Origin: Planctomycetaceae bacterium
Lineage (GTDB): Bacteria; Planctomycetota; Planctomycetia; Gemmatales; Gemmataceae
Direction of reading: 5' to 3'
Assembly: GCA_013823135.1 (NCBI GenBank)
Contig: PNLP01000017.1
Location: 62,001 to 126,000, forward strand
DNA length: 64,000 nucleotides
The position numbers were made by a program, and so were the translations under genes. The notes under the pieces were generated by a model. That model ran no database searches. It saw only the letters and a list, made by a program, of their open reading frames with translations, and had not been told where the DNA came from. Shown one piece after another: positions 26,431 to 33,861 of the stretch (position 1 is the stretch's first letter; every line of letters begins with the position of its first letter).

Positions 26431-27864
26431 CTACTTCTTTTTCTTCGCCGGCCCGTCGATCGTTTGCAGCGGGAACAGCGTGCTCGGCGTGTGCTGTTCT
26501 TTCAGCAACTTCTCCATCCTCGCCAGCACTTCCGGGTTCTTGTCGGCCACGTCTGTCGTCTCAGATTCGTCCTTCGACAGATCGTACAGTTCCGTCTTCA
26601 CGACGCCCTTCCCGAGTGCCTGTCGCACGGCCTTCCAGTTGCCCGCGATCACCGCTTGCTGGCCACCGTAACCTGGGAACTCCCAGTACAGGAAGTCGTG
26701 CGGTTTCTGCTCGCCCTTCCCGCTGAGTGTGGGCCACATGCTGATGCCGTCGATGTCGGAGGGTGCCTTCGCACCAACTACGTCGCACAGCGTTGGCATC
26801 ACATCCGGGAAGTAGAATCGACCATCGTTCACCGTGCCCGGCTTGATCTTCCCGGGCCAGTACGCGATCAGCGGCACGCGAATGCCGCCTTCGTACACGC
26901 TCCCCTTGAGCCCGCGGAGGTTGCCGCCCGACTTGAAGAACGTCGAGTCCGCACCGCCGACGTTGTGCGTCGGGCCGTTGTCGCTGGTGTAGATCACGAG
27001 CGTGTTCTGGTCTATTTCCTGTTTCTTAAGCTTGTCCATAATGCGGCCAACGGTGCGGTCCATGCGTGTCACCATCGCCGCATATCCGGCGTGTGGGGCA
27101 GGGTGCGGCTGGTAGCCCTTCTTGCCGTCATATGCGGGGTCGTCACCGAGTTTGTCCTTGTACTCCGCGAGCGAATCCTCAGGCACCTGCACCGCGACGT
27201 GCGGCACCGTGAACGGCAGATACAGGAAGAACGGCTTCGCCTTGTTCTTGTCGATAAAGTCGAGAGCTTCCGTCTCGAACAGATCGTGCGAGAACTGCTT
27301 GCCGGTCTTGCCGTCGTTGTCCTTCAACTCGAAGCGTTTGTCGTTGCGGTACAGGTGCGTCGGGTAGTGCGTGTGGGCGTGGGCCTGGCAGTTGTAGCCG
27401 AAGAATAAGTCGAAGCCGTGCTTCAAGGGGCTACCGGTCGTGTCCCACATGCCAAGCCCCCACTTGCCCATTGCCCCTGTCGCGTAGCCCTTCGCCTTCA
27501 GCAACTCCGTGATCGTGATATCTTCCGCACGGATCGGGAACTGCCCTTCTTCACCCTTCTTGAACTGGATGTTGTCGCGAACGGTCGTGTGGCCCATGTG
27601 CTTGCCGGTCATGAGGGCACAGCGAGACGGCGCACACACGGCGTTGCCCGCGTAGAAGTGCGTGAACTTCATGCCACCTTCGGCGAGCTTGTCGATGTTC
27701 GGCGTCTTGATGAGCTTCTGGCCGTAACAGCCCAACTCGAAGCACCCGAGATCGTCGGCGAGGATAAACACGATGTTGGGCGGCCGCGCTTCGTCGGCTG
27801 CGCGAAGTGCCGAGTTTGGCAGCACGAGTAGCACCATCGTGACAAGGCAGGAGAGGCGGAACAT
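26431..27864 (-). CDS. Type I sulfatase (arylsulfatase A-like), exported
   Basis: A sulfate-ester hydrolase of 477 residues. The start at 27864 gives the signal peptide MFRLSCLVTMVLLVLPNSAL followed by RAADEARPPNIVFILADDLG, where the two Asp bind Ca2+. VCAPSRCALMTGKH carries the C-x-P-S-R motif whose Cys is converted to formylglycine. ATGAMGKWGLG and YTSDNGPTHN are further metal and substrate motifs. Secreted sulfatases of this kind are very numerous in Planctomycetes and usually desulfate polysaccharides. A near-identical paralogue, truncated after NTLVI, lies at 53447-54313. The C-terminus ends in PAKKKK. Confidence 0.95.
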   Translation of the reverse strand: MFRLSCLVTMVLLVLPNSALRAADEARPPNIVFILADDLGCFELGCYGQKLIKTPNIDKLAEGGMKFTHFYAGNAVCAPSRCALMTGKHMGHTTVRDNIQFKKGEEGQFPIRAEDITITELLKAKGYATGAMGKWGLGMWDTTGSPLKHGFDLFFGYNCQAHAHTHYPTHLYRNDKRFELKDNDGKTGKQFSHDLFETEALDFIDKNKAKPFFLYLPFTVPHVAVQVPEDSLAEYKDKLGDDPAYDGKKGYQPHPAPHAGYAAMVTRMDRTVGRIMDKLKKQEIDQNTLVIYTSDNGPTHNVGGADSTFFKSGGNLRGLKGSVYEGGIRVPLIAYWPGKIKPGTVNDGRFYFPDVMPTLCDVVGAKAPSDIDGISMWPTLSGKGEQKPHDFLYWEFPGYGGQQAVIAGNWKAVRQALGKGVVKTELYDLSKDESETTDVADKNPEVLARMEKLLKEQHTPSTLFPLQTIDGPAKKKK

Positions 27865-28258
27865 GGGGCGACCTCGCGGGGGGCGACGAGCAAAAGGTAC
27901 TCGATTACTGATGGTATCAAATCCAGGGTCAAGGAGTGCCACTCATGCTTGCGAGTGGCTATTCGGTGAGATTTGTTCCGCTGTCATCGGTGAGTCTGTC
28001 GTCGCTCTGGTGAAAAACCTCAGGAACCGTGTTGGTTCCATCCCCGTAGCCACCTTGATGCTTCTCTCGCTCGGTACGCTCCTTGGCGGGCGGCAGTGCC
28101 AAATAGGATCAATGCCGAGTTCACTTGCGACCCCACGATATTCCGTGGGGTTTTTCGTCGTACTATCCGTGCCTTTTTGACTATACCCTATTGACACTAT
28201 CCGTAGAATTACTTTGGATAGGACGAATCGGACGAATCTGTTATCGGGGGATCACACG
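27865..28258. other. Left edge of the island: terminator and recombinase leader
   Basis: No gene is visible. The stretch contains a T-tailed terminator (28131-28155) and, just beyond it, ACTATCCGT twice in direct orientation (28162-28170 and 28196-28204) with a reverse GGATAG at about 28216-28221, all upstream of a serine recombinase gene. These could be recombinase binding half-sites or a promoter with operators. TTGACA at 28191-28196 is a possible -35 element. Confidence 0.5.
28131..28155 (+). terminator. Intrinsic terminator
   Basis: CCCCACG/CGTGGGG stem with a 6-base loop followed by TTTTT. It is the only classical rho-independent terminator I noticed in the window. No gene ending into it on the + strand is visible, so it may be the relic of a gene cut off at the island edge. 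Confidence 0.75.
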
Positions 28259-28867
28259 ATGACCGTGGCCGCTTACGTCCGAGTCAGCACCCGCCACCAG
28301 AAAGACGACGGCCAGCGTGCTGAGATCAAGAAGTGGCTGGACGCCAGCGGCATCGACCCGAAGAAGGTGGAGTGGTACTGCGACAAGGAGAGCGGCACCA
28401 CCTTGAAGCGGCCTGAGTTCGACCGGCTGCAAGCCGACATCTTCCACGGCAAAGTCAAGACGGTGGTGTTGTGGAAACTCGACCGCCTCAGCCGCAGGTT
28501 GAAGGACGGCATTATCACGTTGGCCGACTGGTCGGAGCGGAACCTGCGGGTCGTTGTCGTCACCCAGCAGCTTGACTTCAACGGCTCGGTTGGCCGCATG
28601 ATCGCCGCCCTGCTGCTGGGCCTTGCGGAGATCGAGAACGAGTTCCGACGTGAGCGGCAGGCCGCTGGGATCGAGCAGGCGAAGAAGAAGGGCGTCTACA
28701 AGGGCAGGGCGAACGGCACGTTGAAGGGGAACCCGGCCCGTGTGGTCGAACTGCGGGACAAGGGGCTGACGGCACCGGAGATCAGCACGGCGTTGGGCGT
28801 CTCGCTGCGGACGGTCTTTCGATACATAGGGCGGGGCCAGAACGAGCCAGTCAAGACATCGGGGTGA
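28259..28867 (+). CDS. Serine recombinase (resolvase/invertase family)
   Basis: 202 residues. The N-terminal catalytic domain contains YVRVSTRHQKDDGQ with the nucleophile Ser at about residue 10, then VVLWKLDRLSRRLKDGI and the conserved E-x-E-x-x-x-R-R helix (LAEIENEFRRERQAAGIEQA). A resolvase-type C-terminal helix-turn-helix follows (GLTAPEISTALGVSLRTVFRYI). The size fits a resolvase or invertase, not a large phage-type integrase. The start ATG 28259 follows a GGGGG stretch. It probably catalyses site-specific recombination at the left side of the island, and repeats just upstream may be its sites. Confidence 0.92.
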   Translation: MTVAAYVRVSTRHQKDDGQRAEIKKWLDASGIDPKKVEWYCDKESGTTLKRPEFDRLQADIFHGKVKTVVLWKLDRLSRRLKDGIITLADWSERNLRVVVVTQQLDFNGSVGRMIAALLLGLAEIENEFRRERQAAGIEQAKKKGVYKGRANGTLKGNPARVVELRDKGLTAPEISTALGVSLRTVFRYIGRGQNEPVKTSG

Positions 28868-28953
28868 CATGAGGGTGTGGTCCAGCCCGGATGGCATATC
28901 CCCAAACACGCAGCACTGGCTGAGCGGGTTGTGTTGTAGCCCTTACTTATCGG

Positions 28954-29307
28954 TCATTTCTCACGCTTCTTGGCCTTCTTTGATCGCACGACCGGCTTCA
29001 TAGCCGTCAAACCAGGATTGGGTTTCGTCACTGGCTGAGTTGCGGCATTGGGCTGCAACGACACCTGTCGAGGTCTTCCAGGCTTTGCTTTCTCCTGCTC
29101 GCCGACCGGACCCAAAAAATCTTGGCACGTCGCTCCGAGTGCGTTCGCCAGTGCGATCACAGTTGCCCACCCTGGCTCGCGTCGTCCTTGTTCCAGGTCG
29201 GCGACACCGGCTTTCGACAGCCCTGCACGGTCGGCCAACGCTTCTTGGGTCATTCCGGCTTGCACACGCAATTGTTTGAGCCGGCTTGCAAAATTCGCGG
29301 TAGTCAT
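28954..29307 (-). CDS. XRE-family transcriptional regulator
   Basis: 117 residues with an N-terminal Cro/C1-type helix-turn-helix (LKQLRVQAGMTQEALADRAG, LSKAGVADLEQGRREPGWAT). It is followed by a linker and a basic tail ending KKAKKREK, probably non-specific DNA binding or unstructured. AGGGGCG precedes the ATG at 29307. Immediately upstream, shared with the divergent gene at 29445, are three copies of the palindrome ACGGCATATGCCGT, the obvious operators. This arrangement is typical of repressors that control themselves and a neighbour in mobile elements. Confidence 0.92.
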   Translation of the reverse strand: MTTANFASRLKQLRVQAGMTQEALADRAGLSKAGVADLEQGRREPGWATVIALANALGATCQDFLGPVGEQEKAKPGRPRQVSLQPNAATQPVTKPNPGLTAMKPVVRSKKAKKREK

Positions 29308-29324
29308 AATACGCCCCTAAAAAT

Positions 29325-29387
29325 ACGGCATATGCCGTTGTAAAGTACGGCATATGCCGTATAATATCAATGTACGGCAGATGCCGT
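29325..29387. promoter_or_regulatory. Three palindromic operators and a divergent promoter
   Basis: ACGGCATATGCCGT, a perfect 14-bp palindrome, is at 29325-29338 and 29347-29360. A third copy with one change, ACGGCAGATGCCGT, is at 29374-29387. On the + strand TTGTAA (29338-29343) and TATAAT (29360-29365) with a 16-base spacer form a sigma70-like promoter for the gene at 29445; the second operator fills the spacer. Binding by the XRE protein would block this promoter. Confidence 0.85.
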
Positions 29388-29444
29388 AGCGTACTCCCGG
29401 TTGGCCGGTAGACGCAAGCCCACTCCAGTGAGAGGAGCTTACCC

Positions 29445-30194
29445 ATGACTGCTCGCCTGATGCTTCATCGCGGCGCGCACCACGTCAGCCGCGAGGAACT
29501 GGCTCGCACTCCCACGCCGGCGAGGGTCGTCCCGTCTGCCGACCCCGTGCTTCGCGAGTCCGTCGCCAGGGTCACGGCGAGGAAGCCGCAAACGTGGGGG
29601 TTCGTTCTCGCCCGCTTGCGTGTTGCTTTGGGGCAGACCTTTGCCGAACAGGCGAACGCGATTGGTTGCTCCGAATCCGCCCTCACCTATCTCTCAATTT
29701 GCCGAATGCCGCGTGCCGGTCGGCATCGCGACCTGGATTTGATGGCGACTGCTGATTTCATCGCAGTTTCTGTCGTCGTCTTGTTGGATTTACTCACTGC
29801 GAACACCGCCACTGGTCAGATGGGTAGCGTGCCGACAGGGGAGTGCCGGAGAAACTCTATGCCCGATCCTCGAATTACCTCGCCGGGGCAGCCGACCCCA
29901 CGCCAGCCACGCGCCGGGGCGGCTCCATCGGTCGCCGCATTTGGGGCGAGCCGCAAGCCGCTTGACCCCCTGGTCGCGGGCATCGCCGACATGATGACTG
30001 CGGGCCTCGCCCAGGCGTCGGCCGACGGCGGCGCGGCCAGCGAAGCGGTTCGCAAGGCCGACAACAAGCACATTCCGTGCCTGTACCCGGCCGTGAAGCC
30101 GCCCGAGCTGAACGACGACGGCAGCCTGGTGGACCCCGACGCCGGCCCGCCGGCCCTGCCCAAGAAAAAGAAGAAGACGCCCAAGAAAAAGTGA
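29445..30194 (+). CDS. Unknown protein under XRE operator control
   Basis: 249 residues, with AGAGGAG before the ATG. I do not recognise the family. Residues 45-85 (FVLARLRVALGQTFAEQANA ... SESALTYLSI) look like a degenerate helix-turn-helix similar to XRE proteins, followed by a hydrophobic helix (FIAVSVVVLLDLLTA). From about residue 139 (MPDPRITSPGQPTPRQP) the composition changes to a Pro/Ala-rich linker and a second soluble segment with a lysine-rich tail PKKKKKTPKKK. GGAG before the internal ATG means a second protein could start there. The operators upstream suggest control by the divergent regulator. A role in element maintenance is possible. Confidence 0.5.
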   Translation: MTARLMLHRGAHHVSREELARTPTPARVVPSADPVLRESVARVTARKPQTWGFVLARLRVALGQTFAEQANAIGCSESALTYLSICRMPRAGRHRDLDLMATADFIAVSVVVLLDLLTANTATGQMGSVPTGECRRNSMPDPRITSPGQPTPRQPRAGAAPSVAAFGASRKPLDPLVAGIADMMTAGLAQASADGGAASEAVRKADNKHIPCLYPAVKPPELNDDGSLVDPDAGPPALPKKKKKTPKKK

Positions 30195-30257
30195 CGGCTT
30201 GAGTGAGTTGCTGGTCACCGTTTCGGCTCGCCCAGATTTCGTGTCTGCGCGGGCCGT

Positions 30258-30312
30258 TGTTCACTCAAAGGGCCAGTTTCACTCGGAGTGAAACTGGCCC
30301 TTTGAGTGAACA
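30258..30312. repeat. Perfect 27-bp palindrome with a 1-base centre
   Basis: Arms 30258-30284 and 30286-30312 (inner part CCAGTTTCACTC/GAGTGAAACTGG) are exact reverse complements around a single G. The near-zero loop makes it a DNA cruciform candidate more than an RNA hairpin. It lies 64 bases after a stop codon and could also end transcription. Confidence 0.85.
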
Positions 30313-30351
30313 CTTGGCTGGTCGCTTTGTGCGTGATACCAAACCCACCAA

Positions 30352-30777
30352 TTGAATCTCGCGACCGCGAGAACGTGCAGCGAGTGCGGCCATGATGCCC
30401 ACGTTGCCCGACTTGATTGCACCTGCCCTCGCTGTGCCCGCTCACGCCGCCGAGCGGCTCCCAGCATCAATCCGATGCCACTGGCTGGGTTGGTCGCGGA
30501 AGCACTCGCTGAGTTGCGGCAGAAGACCACGCCGGAAAGCGAACCGACCGGCGAGTCGTGCGTAATGCCGGAAGTTATCCGCACAGCAGTATCACCGAAG
30601 CTCGCTGAAATGATCCGTGCGGTCGATGCCGCGATGATCGAAGAGTTCGGGCTGGGCGGGTTCGCCTTCGCGATGACGGCAAACTACGGCATCGTCGCCG
30701 TCCACAACGCTCACGATGGATTCGTCGTCCCAATCGTGCCTTGGGCTACTCCGCCGACTCTACCAGCCGGCAGCTAA
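30352..30777 (+). CDS. Small putative zinc-ribbon protein
   Basis: 141 residues if the TTG at 30352 is the start. The N-terminus has two CxxC pairs (TCSECGHDAHVARLDCTCPRC), the layout of a zinc ribbon. The C-terminal part (LAEMIRAVDAAMIEEFGLGG, FAFAMTANYGIVAVHNAHDG) has the alternation of a folded alpha/beta domain. No family is recognised. The start is uncertain because there is no strong ribosome binding site. Confidence 0.4.
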   Translation: MNLATARTCSECGHDAHVARLDCTCPRCARSRRRAAPSINPMPLAGLVAEALAELRQKTTPESEPTGESCVMPEVIRTAVSPKLAEMIRAVDAAMIEEFGLGGFAFAMTANYGIVAVHNAHDGFVVPIVPWATPPTLPAGS

Positions 30778-30845
30778 CCCATCTCCCCCGGAATAGCGGG
30801 GGCGAAGAACTTTACCGCCACCATCACCACACACAAGGAGTGCCG

Positions 30846-31190
30846 ATGCACGCAAATTCCAGGTGTCCGAAATCGAGCATGGGCGAGCCTTCGACGCCTG
30901 GAGGTCTTCTGTCCTTAGCTGCACCGAAATTGCTGGTTGCTCCCCGACCCGCTCGCAAGCGGCGTGTGAAGGGTGTTTCCGCAATCACGAACAGCCCCGA
31001 TCACTTGACACGCTACGCGAATGCTGACGTTGGCGTCATGGCTATTCTGTCGGCTCTGCTTCCGGCGGTTGCGAGGCTGCGAGTTTGCACGAAGTGCAAA
31101 AGCCCAAACTGGGATCGACCGAAGAAATTTGTACGGAAAAGCAATGATACTTGGAATTCAATCTGTATTTTTGCGATCTTTCGTTTCTAA
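30846..31190 (+). CDS. Small protein with a C-terminal Cys pair, possibly truncated
   Basis: 114 residues starting at ATG 30846 behind ACAAGGAG, a strong ribosome binding site. The first 90 residues are GC-rich in coding. After VCTKCKSPNWDRPKKFVRKS the DNA becomes AT-rich and the protein ends within 15 residues, overlapping the convergent gene by 33 bases. VCTKC followed by basic residues looks like the first half of a zinc finger whose second half was replaced by the AT-rich module, so this may be a 3'-truncated gene. Confidence 0.4.
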   Translation: MHANSRCPKSSMGEPSTPGGLLSLAAPKLLVAPRPARKRRVKGVSAITNSPDHLTRYANADVGVMAILSALLPAVARLRVCTKCKSPNWDRPKKFVRKSNDTWNSICIFAIFRF

Positions 31191-32447
31191 TTCCAGTTCC
31201 AATAATCTATATTGGGGAACAGAATATGCCAATATCGTGCCTTCTGGGGCGTCTGCTTGCTTGACAAGTTTCCCAACGACGATCATTCGCCCGCCAGTAT
31301 CCAGTGAGCGTATGACTGTTTCCCGCCACCTTTTTTCATCGTAGGTAAATAGGATAAAATCACCGAACGACCATTCGTCGTCCATGCTATCTTCTTGATC
31401 CATTAAAAAAACGGGACCAACTTCTCTTAATAGAAACGTGTTTAGAGTAACATCGGCATTTGTTACTTTGCCTACCGCTCTAATCAAATCAGGCCATGGT
31501 ATAGATCGAGGCATCGAATTTCCGAGCTTGTTCATATTGCTCTTCATCGACGCGCGGATTTTTGGCCGCAATTCTTTGCTGAGAGAAACAGTTCGCCGCC
31601 TTTGAGCAGAGACCAATCTGCCCCCAAGTTGCACTTCTTGCACATTGTTTCTGCCTGACGGCGTCAATTTTTCAATAGCATTTAATATTGCAACGCTTTC
31701 TTCTGGCTCGTTTTCCGGCTTATCCATGAGATCGGGTGTCGCGGCCCACGCAATCACCTTATTAAGTAAACGCTCGATTTCTGTTGCAACAAAATTCGCT
31801 TCTTTCGTGGCAGCATCGTCTAATCGATCATTTACAACCTTAGGCATTTTCATATCAACTTCTAAGCTTGCTAACAGAATTCCACTTACCGGCAAATCAG
31901 ACAATTCTCTCGCTTGTTTATCGCCAAAAAGTTTTAGATCATTGCGAGCAATCACATACTTTGCCAAACCCTGTACAGTGGCCATAGTTCTCTCCGATGC
32001 GTATTTCATCGAGCTTAATGGCGCGCTCTCCTCACTCATTGTTGGCCCCAGGAGGCGAACCGAAAAATCATACTTTTTTGCGCCCGGAAGGTAGGCATTG
32101 TGAGCTGGGCGATATTCTTCTGGCAATGTAGCCGGTTCAACCTCAAGAACGGATATGATCTCACCATAGTGGTTAATATCGACCACCCAGCCCCAAGGCT
32201 GAGTTAGCATATGAACCAGAGTTAAGTCCCCTTTAACAAGTCGTTCAATTTGAGAATTAGAACTCGGCACTACGGTATAGCGTATTTGTTCAGAATCTTC
32301 ATCGCTGAGGTAGGCGAACAGAAGCCGCCCGTCATGTCCGGAAAATGTAAAAATGCGAAGACCGTTGTACTCTACGAGTACACGCTCTGGCTTCAAATCA
32401 CCAAAATAATCTACGCTTCGCTTAATTCCATCAATGATCGCATTCAT
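31158..32447 (-). CDS. AT-rich unknown protein, second gene of a coupled pair
   Basis: 429 residues. The start ATG 32447 overlaps the stop of the upstream gene (ATGA), so translation is coupled; a GTG at 32456 is also open. I do not recognise a family. The N-terminal 120 residues look like a small beta-rich domain (VLVEYNGLRIFTFSGHDG, LLFAYLSDEDSEQIRYTVVP), the middle is helical and charged, and the C-terminal half has FGDFILFTYDEKRWRETVIR. There is no signal peptide, transmembrane span or nuclease motif. It is visibly AT-richer than everything around it, which points to recent acquisition. Its place beside BREX and a nuclease remnant suggests a defence role, but this is only context. Confidence 0.7.
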   Translation of the reverse strand: MNAIIDGIKRSVDYFGDLKPERVLVEYNGLRIFTFSGHDGRLLFAYLSDEDSEQIRYTVVPSSNSQIERLVKGDLTLVHMLTQPWGWVVDINHYGEIISVLEVEPATLPEEYRPAHNAYLPGAKKYDFSVRLLGPTMSEESAPLSSMKYASERTMATVQGLAKYVIARNDLKLFGDKQARELSDLPVSGILLASLEVDMKMPKVVNDRLDDAATKEANFVATEIERLLNKVIAWAATPDLMDKPENEPEESVAILNAIEKLTPSGRNNVQEVQLGGRLVSAQRRRTVSLSKELRPKIRASMKSNMNKLGNSMPRSIPWPDLIRAVGKVTNADVTLNTFLLREVGPVFLMDQEDSMDDEWSFGDFILFTYDEKRWRETVIRSLDTGGRMIVVGKLVKQADAPEGTILAYSVPQYRLLELELETKDRKNTD

Positions 32448-32845
32448 AGTGGGCACACCACTACGAATAGGGAGAATCTATCGACAACAGAATCAGAAGG
32501 CCACCAAGTCATATGAGCATCTGAGTTTCCGGTTGGTGTGGATGCAACTCGCCCATGAACGGGTTGCAAAGCACCTTCAGCGACGAATCGCCATTTTGAT
32601 TGTTGCCCCCTCGCGATGGTCTCAACGAAATCAATGCAATCCGTCACGGAGGGGAAGACTGACAAGCCACGACGTTTACAGGGATCGGCTGTCCGGTAGA
32701 CGTTTCTTTCTTCGGCTGTTTTCAGCGTTTCGCCGTCAGGAGTTATTGGATCAGTAGTACATAAGTGATAATATTTTCCGTTCGCATCTATAGCGATGGT
32801 TGGCGGACATTCGGAGGTGCCACCAAGCGATGCGAGCTTCGCCAT
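32444..32845 (-). CDS. Small unknown protein, first gene of the coupled pair
   Basis: 133 residues, AT-rich. The stop overlaps the ATG of the following gene. The sequence includes TIAIDANGKYYHLCTTDP and KRRGLSVFPSVTDCIDFVET, which look like a small alpha/beta fold with five scattered Cys. No family is recognised. Its size and position (small gene first, larger gene second, overlapping) would fit an antitoxin/toxin or immunity pair, but no motif supports that. The C-terminal 35 residues (FSLFVVVCPL at the end) are less well ordered. Confidence 0.55.
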   Translation of the reverse strand: MAKLASLGGTSECPPTIAIDANGKYYHLCTTDPITPDGETLKTAEERNVYRTADPCKRRGLSVFPSVTDCIDFVETIARGQQSKWRFVAEGALQPVHGRVASTPTGNSDAHMTWWPSDSVVDRFSLFVVVCPL

Positions 32846-32989
32846 GTATTTCTCTTCCGAACCGTCTACGTCAGCGTGCTTCTGAAAGACAAGGCTATCC
32901 GAAAATCCGCAACGGGCCGAGAAGCAATTTCAGATAGAATCACTCTAACACGATACCGCCAACGTTTGGTCGCCCAGTCCGTCAAAGGC

Positions 32990-33160
32990 CTCAGAATTAC
33001 GACAACCAACAAAAATGGCAAGATGAGGTGTTTCGCCCAACTGGCCTCGGCCTTGGCTTGCACCTTGATGATTCCGCCAGTCGTCTCGGCCCCGTGCCGC
33101 CGGGCTTCGGCCGGACCACCTCGATCTCGCCGTCCAGCCCGAAGTCGTCCTTGGATAGTC
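32990..33160 (-). pseudogene. Frameshifted fragment of a DUF4365-type PD-(D/E)xK nuclease
   Basis: One minus-strand frame reads KDDFGLDGEIEVVRPKPGGT and a second frame, continuing where the first stops matching, reads ETTGGIIKVQAKAEASW. Together they give the DxGxDxxIEV ... GxxxxVQxK pattern of the DUF4365 endonuclease-like domain (catalytic D, E and QxK). The frameshift between them and a stop codon just upstream mean it is broken. After the QAK motif the second frame continues to about 32866 with LILPFLLVVVILRPLTDWAT, which may be the remnant of the next strand. Confidence 0.55.
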
Positions 33161-33175
33161 ACGCAAGATGCACAG

Positions 33176-33861
33176 TCATTGGTTTGCCTTTCCAGTCATT
33201 CAGACCATAACCATACTGTGTAACTTCCTTCGCGCAGTTTGTACAGGTCGGTAGGAGGGTGAGGAGAGGTGAAGACGAGTTCGCGGTTCGAGACGTATCC
33301 ACGCCAATTTCGGTGCATCGAAGGAATAAATTGGCCACGATCCTGGCGACCCACTTCCTGCTGACCTAGCCTTGGACGGGGGCGTGCTGATAATACTCCG
33401 ATTCGATAAAGTGGTTCGCTGGGCGATGAACAAGGCAGATGCCGCCGAAGCGGTTTCGCATGGGAGACGTTGTCACCCCTCAATCCACGACGGGGCAAAC
33501 GGAACGCCCCACCATGCCCGTGAGATATTCAAGTGTTCAGGATGTCGTTGTGTTCCAATCTTACCCCGATTAACCTTCCACCGACCAATTGGCCGGTTAG
33601 CCGACCATATGCCCAGATGGCCGCGTCGGATCACCCGCCAGTCACGCCAGCACACTTCCACACAGAGTCATTTTCACCTCCCGCTTCGCTCAACACCCGA
33701 GTCCGCCCGATCCGCCGATGCCAAGCGATAGCCGAATCGACGCGAGGTGTGCGGTTCTGCCAGGCGGTGCCAACTCGGTCGGTCGGCAGTGCCAACATCC
33801 GGCGTTTCGGCGTCTCCCCTGTAACCCCGGCCGTCGATAAACGAAACGGCGGAGGTGGCGA
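33176..33861. other. Leader region of the BREX operon, no gene recognised
   Basis: Frames on both strands are open but have no motif or coherent composition, and the longest ones run antisense to brxA. It must contain the BREX promoter. GGAGG at 33851-33855, 6 bases before the brxA ATG, is a good ribosome binding site. Short GGCCGGTTAG/CCGACCAATTGG repeats lie at about 33580-33605. Confidence 0.5.

Noticed and set aside
29320..29390. CRISPR-like repeats (three ACGGCATATGCCGT)
   Set aside because: Spacing is 8-13 bases and the repeats are palindromic operators within a divergent promoter; no spacers of CRISPR size and no cas genes.
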